A DNA stretch of 11,900 bases from Candidatus Njordarchaeota archaeon (GTDB lineage Archaea; Thermoproteota; JANJXX01; Panguiarchaeales; Panguiarchaeaceae), in assembly GCA_029855985.1 (NCBI GenBank), contig JAGSHR010000199.1, forward strand, positions 1 through 11,900. The letters are read 5' to 3'. The translations under genes were made by a program, and so were the position numbers. Numbering within the stretch: position 1 is the first letter of the stretch; the number at the start of each line of letters is the position of its first letter. The notes under the pieces were generated by a model. It did not search any database. It was not told where the DNA came from and saw only the letters and a list, made by a program, of their open reading frames with translations. Below are positions 1 through 4,926 of this stretch, in pieces.

Positions 1-399
1 ATAGCAAAGACAATTCTCTCATCGGGGAAAGCACTGAAAAAAATGAAACAGATAATCGAAGCACAAGGGGGAGACCCTAATGTGAAATCATCTGATATTC
101 CCGTGGGCTCATACAGTGCAGAAATAAAAAGCAACGTTAACGGATATGTTGCAAGCATTGACAATAGAGCAATAATGGAAATTGTACGCGCAGCGGGAGC
201 TCCGGAAGACAAAGGAGCAGGAGTAATAATACCAAAGAAAGGCGGAAGATACGTTAAAGAAGGAGAAGTAATAATGAAAATATACTCTAATAGTGAGTAT
301 AGACTAGATGAAGCCCTAAACTTGGCTCAGAACCTCCAACCAATAGTAATCGAGGGAATGATAAGAAGGAGAATCCATCATCTCCAAGTAATCTCATAA
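1..399 (+). CDS. deoA: AMP phosphorylase, C-terminal part (5' end outside window)
   Basis: The reading frame is open from base 1, giving 132 residues of a protein that is about 500 residues long in the archaeal family. AMP phosphorylase splits AMP with phosphate into adenine and ribose-1,5-bisphosphate, which feeds ribose-1,5-bisphosphate isomerase and form III RuBisCO in the archaeal nucleotide salvage route; it is cytosolic. What is visible is the C-terminal domain shared with thymidine/pyrimidine phosphorylases: SSGKAL and EAQGGDP in the linker helix, then ARAAGAP-like 'VRAAGAPEDKGAGV' and the closing 'RLDEALNLAQ' and 'PIVIEGM'. The ATG at 43 is an internal Met, not the start. Catalytic phosphate-site residues lie upstream and cannot be checked. 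A plain thymidine phosphorylase is the alternative, but the archaeal-type C-terminus favours AMP phosphorylase. It converges with the gene ending at 460. Confidence 0.88.
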   Translation: MAKTILSSGKALKKMKQIIEAQGGDPNVKSSDIPVGSYSAEIKSNVNGYVASIDNRAIMEIVRAAGAPEDKGAGVIIPKKGGRYVKEGEVIMKIYSNSEYRLDEALNLAQNLQPIVIEGMIRRRIHHLQVIS

Positions 400-408
400 A
401 AACATAAC

Positions 409-425
409 CATTTTTTGAAAAAATG
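409..425. terminator. Bidirectional T-tract terminator between convergent genes
   Basis: CATTTTTT, one base, AAAAAATG: a perfect 8-bp inverted repeat that puts a T6 run on each strand. It lies 10 bp after the stop at 399 and 35 bp past the end of the convergent gene that stops at 460. Archaeal RNA polymerase terminates at T-runs, so one element could serve both genes. Visible symmetry, inferred function. Confidence 0.55.
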
Positions 426-459
426 AAGAAATAAGAGAATACGATGAATACCAACAAAT

Positions 460-1287
460 TTAACCCATGGAATAATCTTTTTCATCTTCTTTTATTGTTT
501 GTGAGTTAAATTTTTCTTCGTTTGTTTTTTCTGAGCAGTTTGTTATTCTATGGTAGTATTCGCCTTTCAAGATCTTGTAGGTTAAGTAAGTGAAGATTGA
601 GATTGATATTATGAGTGTCACGATAGAGTATACCATTAGTACGCGGGGAACAAAGTAGAACACTGGATCCGGAGACTCGATCCTCCCCATGATGACATCT
701 ATTAAGTATAGGATTGGGCCTATATATCCCGTTATACCTAACCCTGTACCTAATCCTAAAAAGAGACCTGCAATCGTGTTATCCTTCCCCTTAATAAAAA
801 TGTAAGATTCTTTTATTGTTTTTGGGATTTCATCGATGAGAACTTTTTTTGCTTTAACTAAATCGCTTAGGTAGATAAAGATCATGTTGAAATTTATGAA
901 GAATAGTGCGTTTGATACGTAGGCTATGTACAGCCATGGGTAATAGTTTATATAACTTGGCAAATGCATTAGTGGCAGGAATTTCTCGAAGAAAAATGTT
1001 CTTACAGCATAATAATACGCCACCATTACGGCCATGAAAGCCAAAGTTGACAACAAGACCAATTTAAAGTAAAACTTAGGCTGACAGAGTTTATTCTTAT
1101 GCTTGGCGCCTATTATCGCAACAGCCCTAATATTATCGGTAGCGCTCAACATTCCAAACAAGATAAAGAACAATATCGGTTCAAATTCGTAGAAGTCCGA
1201 GTAAGCAGTAACCGTTCCTGGGACAAGAAAAAGATACATGGCTGTTAAAAAAATGTAGAAAGGATGTTTAAACCAAGCATAACCCAT
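460..1287 (-). CDS. Six-segment membrane protein, unknown function (module copy 1)
   Basis: I do not recognise a family for this 275-residue protein. It has about six hydrophobic segments (roughly residues 9-28, 36-49, 75-95, 117-141, 171-199 and 210-238) and a charged, Lys/Glu-rich tail from about 240. The ATG start is supported by CAGGTGT seven bases upstream and by the paralogue at 2576-3403, which has the same 275-residue length. About two thirds of residues match that paralogue, with nearly unbroken blocks such as MGYAWFKHPFYIFL, SDFYEFEPI, LPxYINYYPWLYIAY, SNALFFIN and FIKGKDN. No catalytic motif, ATP site or transporter signature is evident. The glycine-rich segment after FIKGKDN faintly recalls SpoIIM/DUF95-like membrane proteins, but this is not enough for a call. 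It starts 23 bp after the caspase-like gene, so it is probably co-transcribed and a working partner of it. Confidence 0.85.
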   Translation of the reverse strand: MGYAWFKHPFYIFLTAMYLFLVPGTVTAYSDFYEFEPILFFILFGMLSATDNIRAVAIIGAKHKNKLCQPKFYFKLVLLSTLAFMAVMVAYYYAVRTFFFEKFLPLMHLPSYINYYPWLYIAYVSNALFFINFNMIFIYLSDLVKAKKVLIDEIPKTIKESYIFIKGKDNTIAGLFLGLGTGLGITGYIGPILYLIDVIMGRIESPDPVFYFVPRVLMVYSIVTLIISISIFTYLTYKILKGEYYHRITNCSEKTNEEKFNSQTIKEDEKDYSMG

Positions 1288-1310
1288 AACAAAACACCTG
1301 CAATAGTCAA

Positions 1311-2183
1311 TTAAAAAGTTGTACTCCCTACATCCTTGTCGGGATCGATGTAATCTAGTGCAGCGGCAATTAAAGCGGCAATTATTGGAACAGCATTTAA
1401 AACTATGTTTAAAAGCCCTGTAGGGTTGGTTATCTTTGAGGCAATACTAGTGCCCAATACCCATAACCAAAACAGGCGTTCTAATATATTGCTTTTGCTA
1501 TCGATCCATGATATTACCACTGTTAATAGGTAGCCGAAGAAGTCGAATAGGTATCCTATTATTGCTGTCATTCCATCTACAAAGCTGATGTCTCCAGCTA
1601 CTATAAGGGGAAGTATCCCTAGTATTCCGAATATAAAAGTTGGTATAGAATTCGTAAATATTAAGGTGGCTATTCGATCGCTAATTGTTTCTCTGAGGTC
1701 CTCTGGGATTAGCCTATTAAAAATAACCGTTTCGACGATTGTTACTGCTATAGTGATCATGTGGTAATAAAGTTCCAGAAGAGACATGTTTCCTACAATA
1801 AAGGGATTATCATCGCCATGATTATTCTGATTTGTTGAGCCTTGATTTGATGATGCACCATTGTTTACCAACAAAAGGTATTTGGGTTTTGCTTCATCCA
1901 TAGCAATGTATGCTAATCTTCTAATTGATTCTTTTAAATATTTGGGTTCCCCTGTAATCACAAATACAGACAAATATGCTCCAAATTTCGCATCAATTTT
2001 GCCCTCTCCGATTGTTACTACTGATTTCGTGAACTTTTTTAAGTTGCTTGATTGACAAGAAAGAAAGACGTTTAATCCTGTATTAGTCTCTATTTCTCTG
2101 CTTATATCTACCCAAGATTTCGTTTCATTTTCTCTTATCGAGATTCCCTTAATGTTTCCGTGTCCTATCCAAATAGTGTACAT
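1311..2183 (-). CDS. Caspase-like (clan CD-type) membrane-anchored protein, uninterrupted part
   Basis: This open frame encodes 290 residues. The N-terminal part has a hydrophobic strand ending in His-Gly (YTIWIGHGN, His8) and, 35 residues on, a second strand ending in Cys (NVFLSCQSS, Cys43). A strand-HG followed by a strand-SC pattern is what clan CD cysteine peptidases and CHAT-type domains show around their catalytic dyad; the family assignment is my inference. GEGKIDAKFGAYL follows at about 59-71. Residues about 107-128 are a low-complexity Asn/Ser/Gly/Gln linker, and from about 137 there are four or five membrane segments, ending in DYIDPDKDVGSTTF. The ATG at 2183 has no SD motif and falls after what should be the first strands of the fold. 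The frame continues upstream to 2364 with no ATG, GTG or TTG codon before 2183, so this is probably not the native start (see 2184-2397). A remnant of a second copy lies at 3425-3706. Confidence 0.72.
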   Translation of the reverse strand: MYTIWIGHGNIKGISIRENETKSWVDISREIETNTGLNVFLSCQSSNLKKFTKSVVTIGEGKIDAKFGAYLSVFVITGEPKYLKESIRRLAYIAMDEAKPKYLLLVNNGASSNQGSTNQNNHGDDNPFIVGNMSLLELYYHMITIAVTIVETVIFNRLIPEDLRETISDRIATLIFTNSIPTFIFGILGILPLIVAGDISFVDGMTAIIGYLFDFFGYLLTVVISWIDSKSNILERLFWLWVLGTSIASKITNPTGLLNIVLNAVPIIAALIAAALDYIDPDKDVGSTTF

Positions 2184-2397
2184 TTTAGGTCTTATTAAGG
2201 ATAGGTAATATTCAAGTGTTCCGTATTCTACGACAACCGTAGGTTCATTGTCTGCTATAATATTCGCACTTAAGTTAACCGCAGAATCTGAACTGAATTT
2301 AACAACGAGAACTCCTGGGATGGGTGCACTGGCGATTTGTATAATCGAGAGAGAGAACCGTTAATAATATAAACATCTTACTTATTTTGTTGGGCAT
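2184..2397 (-). pseudogene. Frame-shifted 5' part (signal peptide and first strands) of the caspase-like gene
   Basis: Upstream of 2183 the same frame continues with protein-like sequence (IASAPIPGVLVVKFSSDSA ... TVVVEYGTLEYYLSLIRPK) until a TAA at 2361-2363. In another frame an ATG at 2397, with GGGTGTC six bases before it, opens MPNKISKMFILLTVLSL, the start of a secretory signal peptide. The two frames meet at a (TC)5 run (2347-2356). One more TC unit would join them into a signal peptide of about 25 residues with an A-S-A cleavage site and a protein of about 363 residues. As read, translation from 2397 leaves the frame within the run. It may be a real slippage mutation, a phase-variable switch, programmed frameshifting or a base-calling error; the sequence alone does not decide. 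SD, signal peptide and AxA site together make the 2397 start convincing. Confidence 0.7.
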
Positions 2398-2403
2398 ATC
2401 CCT

Positions 2404-2410
2404 GACACCC
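2404..2410 (-). promoter_or_regulatory. Shine-Dalgarno GGGTGTC that fixes the ATG at 2397
   Basis: On the minus strand GGGTGTC lies six bases before ATG 2397. The same motif precedes nuoCD, and a GGTGT form precedes the 9592 gene, so it looks like this genome's normal SD. It argues that 2397, not 2183, is the original start of the caspase-like gene. Confidence 0.6.
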
Positions 2411-2429
2411 GAGCTATGTATTTAGCTCG
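2410..2429 (-). promoter_or_regulatory. Hairpin in the 5' leader abutting the SD
   Basis: A perfect 7-bp inverted repeat, CGAGCTA / TAGCTCG, with a 6-base loop. In the minus-strand transcript the 3' arm touches the GGGTGTC ribosome site. It could modulate access to the SD or stabilise the 5' end. On the plus strand it is followed by TTTTT and would resemble a terminator, but no plus-strand gene ends nearby. Regulatory role inferred. Confidence 0.4.
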
Positions 2430-2475
2430 TTTTTAGAGTTATTAAAGATAAAGATAATGTTTAAACAGTATTTAT

Positions 2476-2485
2476 TATTTATAAG
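2476..2485 (-). promoter_or_regulatory. Box A/TATA-like element for module copy 1
   Basis: CTTATAAATA on the minus strand, a good archaeal box A. A start about 26 bases downstream would give a leader of about 60 bases that contains the hairpin and the SD before ATG 2397. A weaker CTTTAATAA near 2440 is a second candidate. Confidence 0.45.
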
Positions 2486-2568
2486 TTTATTGGTTGATTT
2501 TAAGGTTGAAGTACCCCCAACATTTTGTGAAATCCACCCTCCAACAGAATGAGATTAATCTTTCCTGC

Positions 2569-2574
2569 AAAAAA
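2569..2574 (-). terminator. T6 tract just after module copy 2
   Basis: On the minus strand a run of six T begins two bases after the TAG stop at 2576-2578. It probably ends the copy 2 transcript before the copy 1 promoter. The rest of 2398-2575 holds the box A, hairpin and SD described above and no gene. Confidence 0.4.
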
Positions 2575-2575
2575 T

Positions 2576-3403
2576 CTAACTTGAAGAGCAACAATCATCA
2601 TCTTTCCCTTCTCTTATTCGTGAAGAATTAGTTTCATTGGAATCCTTAACACAATTCATTAATCTGTGAAAATAGTCGCCCCTCAGAATCTTATATGTTA
2701 AATAACAAAATATGAAGAGAGAAATCGCAAGAGTAACTATAGAGTAAACCATAAGCACTTGGGTAACAAAATAAAAAATTGGAGACGAAGCTATTGTATT
2801 TCCTTTTATCACATCGATTATATAGTAAATAGGAAATGCGTAAATTGCTGACCCTAACCCTACTCCGTAACCTAGAAAGAATCCTGCAACCGCGTTGTCC
2901 TTTCCTTTTATAAATTCGAAGGATCCCCTAATTGTGGAAGGAATCTCGTCCACTAGAAACTTCTTTACTTTGATTAGGTCACTTAGGTAAATTAGAAGCA
3001 TGTTGGAGTTTATGAAGAATAGTGCATTTGACGCATATGCTATATACAGCCAAGGGTAATAGTTTATGTAATCGGGTAAATGTGTTAATGGCAGAAATTT
3101 CTCAAAGAAAAGTGTTCTCACTGTGTAATAATATACCGCCATTAGAACCATAAATGCAAACGTCGATAACAAAGTAAGCTTATAGTAGTACCTCGGTTCA
3201 CAGAGTTTTTCCTTCTTTTTAACACCTATTATCGCAACAACTCTAATATTATCAGTTGCACTGAAAATGCCGAATAGGATAAAAAACATTATCGGTTCAA
3301 ATTCGTAGAAGTCCGAGTAAGCTGTTATCGTACCTGGAACAAGAAAAAGGTATACAGCTAATAAAAAAATATAAAAGGGGTGTTTAAACCAAGCATAACC
3401 CAT
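2576..3403 (-). CDS. Six-segment membrane protein, unknown function (module copy 2)
   Basis: Paralogue of the protein at 460-1287: 275 residues, same six-segment plan and about two thirds identical residues over nearly the whole length. They differ most after about residue 160 and in the hydrophilic tail, which ends in DDDCCSSS here. I chose ATG 3403 over the upstream TTG at 3424: the TTG triplet ends inside the run-up to a strong SD (AGGAGGGG, 3411-3418) that sits seven bases before the ATG, and the paralogue starts at the equivalent MGYAWF. The frame is intact although its partner gene just upstream is destroyed, which suggests that this protein still has a use alone or with the copy 1 partner. 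No clear promoter of its own is visible; it may depend on read-through from nuoAB or on an element within the pseudogene. Function not recognised. Confidence 0.85.
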   Translation of the reverse strand: MGYAWFKHPFYIFLLAVYLFLVPGTITAYSDFYEFEPIMFFILFGIFSATDNIRVVAIIGVKKKEKLCEPRYYYKLTLLSTFAFMVLMAVYYYTVRTLFFEKFLPLTHLPDYINYYPWLYIAYASNALFFINSNMLLIYLSDLIKVKKFLVDEIPSTIRGSFEFIKGKDNAVAGFFLGYGVGLGSAIYAFPIYYIIDVIKGNTIASSPIFYFVTQVLMVYSIVTLAISLFIFCYLTYKILRGDYFHRLMNCVKDSNETNSSRIREGKDDDCCSSS

Positions 3404-3410
3404 AACAAAA

Positions 3411-3418
3411 CCCCTCCT
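3411..3418 (-). promoter_or_regulatory. Strong Shine-Dalgarno AGGAGGGG that decides the 3403 start
   Basis: AGGAGGGG on the minus strand, seven bases before ATG 3403. It is stronger than the CAGGTGT of the paralogue. It overlaps the codons that would follow a TTG start at 3424, so that longer start is unlikely. Confidence 0.65.
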
Positions 3419-3424
3419 AGCCAA

Positions 3425-3706
3425 TTAGAAGGTGGCACTCCCTACATCTTTGTCTGGGTCAATATAATCCAATGCTGCAACTATAAAAGCGGCAATTAAT
3501 GGAACAGCACTTAAAAATATACTCAAAAGACCCGAAGGATTAGCAATCTCGGAGACTCCACTAGCTATTAAAACACTTGTCCAAAAGAATCGTTCTAATG
3601 GATTACTTTCGCTGTCTATCCATGACATTACCACTGTTAATAGTTATCCTAGGAAATCAGATAGGTATTATATTATTGTTGCCATTTTATCTACGAAGCT
3701 AATAGG
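3425..3706 (-). pseudogene. Remnant of a second caspase-like membrane gene (C-terminal part only)
   Basis: The minus strand matches the last third of the 1311-2183 protein without net gaps: ISFVDKMATII, stop, YLSDFLG, stop, LLTVVMSWIDSESN ... ALDYIDPDKDVGSATF. The two TAA codons (3668-3670 and 3644-3646) replace Gly and Tyr of the intact copy. Homology starts abruptly near 3706, about 36 bases downstream of the nuoAB stop, so the signal peptide, His/Cys domain and linker are missing. A 69-residue open stretch remains from a GTG at 3634, but it has no SD and would encode only a membrane fragment. The spacing to the following membrane gene (21 bp) mirrors the intact copy (23 bp), which shows that the two genes were duplicated as a unit. 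A residual expressed mini-protein is possible but unlikely. Confidence 0.82.
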
Positions 3707-3708
3707 CT

Positions 3709-3740
3709 AAAATAAAATAAACTGAAAAGAAATAAAAGAT
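3709..3740 (-). terminator. T-rich terminator after the nuoCD-nuoAB operon
   Basis: Directly after the nuoAB stop, the minus strand reads ATCTTTTATTTC, then TTTTCAG and TTTATTTTATTTTAG. Such runs of short T tracts without a strong hairpin are typical archaeal terminators. It lies just upstream of the pseudogene boundary and should separate the nuo operon from the membrane module. Confidence 0.45.
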
Positions 3741-3742
3741 TT

Positions 3743-4912
3743 TTACAATTCTGCGAGTATTTTTTCTACTTTCTCTTTGAGTTCTTCCTTGAATGCTTTA
3801 GTGGATTCGCTTAATCCTAGTTCGAGGTTCCTCTTATCTACGACTTTTCTGAAGTGGATTAGTACTTCTAGGAATGCCTCTGGTCTAGGTGGACAACCTG
3901 GAACGTAAATGTCAACAGGTATAATCTTGTTTACTCCCTCAATTAGAGAGTAAGTTCCCTTGAAAGGTCCGCCGACAATAGCGCATTCACCCAAAGCAAT
4001 TACGAATTTTGGTTCTGGCATCATATCATATAGAGCCTTTATTCTAGCTGCGAATTTCTTTGTTATTGGCCCGTTAACTATTAGGACATCTGTTTGCCTG
4101 GGGGCAGCAGAAGGTGCTACACCAAAACGCTCCATGTCGAATCTTGACACACCAACAGCATATGGAACTTCAATTGAACAACACTTAATACCTAAGTGTG
4201 GAATCCATGGTGATTTAGCGATACCCCAGTTAAATAACCACCCCAAGCCCTTCCTTAACAGACTTCTGACTGGAGCTAAAATGGCGGATCCACCAGTGTC
4301 AGGGTCAATGAGCATTTTCATGTTTTCTTCTTCAATTACTTGTAATAATTTCCTGGGGTCTTTCTCGTCTAGACCTTTACTTACCCTAATCTTTACAGCT
4401 GGTTCTTTCTTGTACACGGTTAAAGGTTCTATTCTTAGGAACTCTTCAATAGCTTCATCATCACCCTCTGCAGCTCTTTCAACTAACTCAATGTGTTCAG
4501 GTGATAACTGGGGTGATGTCAGTAGGAATGATCCATCTCTTATTAGGGCAACGAATAAACCTACAGTTAAGAAAACAATTATTGTAATCATCACGAAGTT
4601 TGATAAACTTAGGACTGGTTGATATTGTATTGCCCACAAGAACAAGAATATCGAGAAAACATCGAAGACAAGGAAGATTAATGGGAATATATAGTATTCG
4701 ACGTTGAATCTAAATCTTGTCTCACCAATAGGAACCTCTGTACTCTCGTAGGGCATCTTCTTATAAACTTCCTTCTTTAAACCTCTCGCCTTTACAATAG
4801 CTAGTGGGCCTGTTGCGTTAATTATCCTATTAATGATTATGGCTAACCCGAAAAGAACGAGGCCTACTATCAGAGCGAGGCCTAAATCAAGATAATTTGG
4901 ATCCATATACAT
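3743..4912 (-). CDS. nuoAB: NuoA-NuoB fusion, complex I subunits A and B
   Basis: One 389-residue chain carries two complex I subunits. Residues 1-130 are NuoA: membrane segments at about 11-31, 74-96 and 105-125, with the loop motif YESTEVPIGETRFRF before the second. Residues about 230-365 are NuoB, which holds the terminal [4Fe-4S] cluster N2 that passes electrons to quinone; all four ligands are present (Cys244-Cys245, Cys310 in GECAIVGG, Cys340 in PGCPPRPEAF). About 95 hydrophilic, acidic residues join the parts. Fusion is topologically plausible because the two subunits touch at the quinone site on the cytoplasmic side. In the NuoA part Glu and Asp equivalents of E. coli E51 and D79 remain (Glu56, Asp84), but the E81 position is Phe86. 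The ATG has a strong SD, GGAGGGTGA (4917-4925). It lies 14 bp after nuoCD in the same operon. A group 4 hydrogenase small subunit is less likely given the NuoA part. Confidence 0.93.
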   Translation of the reverse strand: MYMDPNYLDLGLALIVGLVLFGLAIIINRIINATGPLAIVKARGLKKEVYKKMPYESTEVPIGETRFRFNVEYYIFPLIFLVFDVFSIFLFLWAIQYQPVLSLSNFVMITIIVFLTVGLFVALIRDGSFLLTSPQLSPEHIELVERAAEGDDEAIEEFLRIEPLTVYKKEPAVKIRVSKGLDEKDPRKLLQVIEEENMKMLIDPDTGGSAILAPVRSLLRKGLGWLFNWGIAKSPWIPHLGIKCCSIEVPYAVGVSRFDMERFGVAPSAAPRQTDVLIVNGPITKKFAARIKALYDMMPEPKFVIALGECAIVGGPFKGTYSLIEGVNKIIPVDIYVPGCPPRPEAFLEVLIHFRKVVDKRNLELGLSESTKAFKEELKEKVEKILAEL

Positions 4913-4916
4913 TTCG

Positions 4917-4925
4917 TCACCCTCC
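4917..4925 (-). promoter_or_regulatory. Shine-Dalgarno GGAGGGTGA for nuoAB
   Basis: GGAGGGTGA on the minus strand, four bases before ATG 4912, within the 14-bp gap after nuoCD. It marks independent ribosome loading on the second gene of the operon and fixes the start. Confidence 0.65.
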
Positions 4926-4926
4926 T

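Noticed and set aside
3404..3424. TTG start giving a 282-residue copy 2 membrane protein
   Set aside because: Its codons are the SD of ATG 3403, and the paralogue begins at the equivalent ATG.
3425..3634. 69-residue small membrane protein from a GTG start
   Set aside because: Homology runs upstream through two stop codons to about 3706, so this is the tail of a decayed gene rather than a separate small gene.
460..3706. Insertion sequence or other mobile element as cause of the duplication
   Set aside because: No transposase frame, terminal inverted repeats or flanking target duplication were seen; a simple tandem duplication explains it.
3960..4622. Long plus-strand open frame (220 codons) opposite nuoAB
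   Set aside because: It lies wholly antisense to a clear complex I gene, has no SD and its translation looks like a frame shadow with no recognisable motif.
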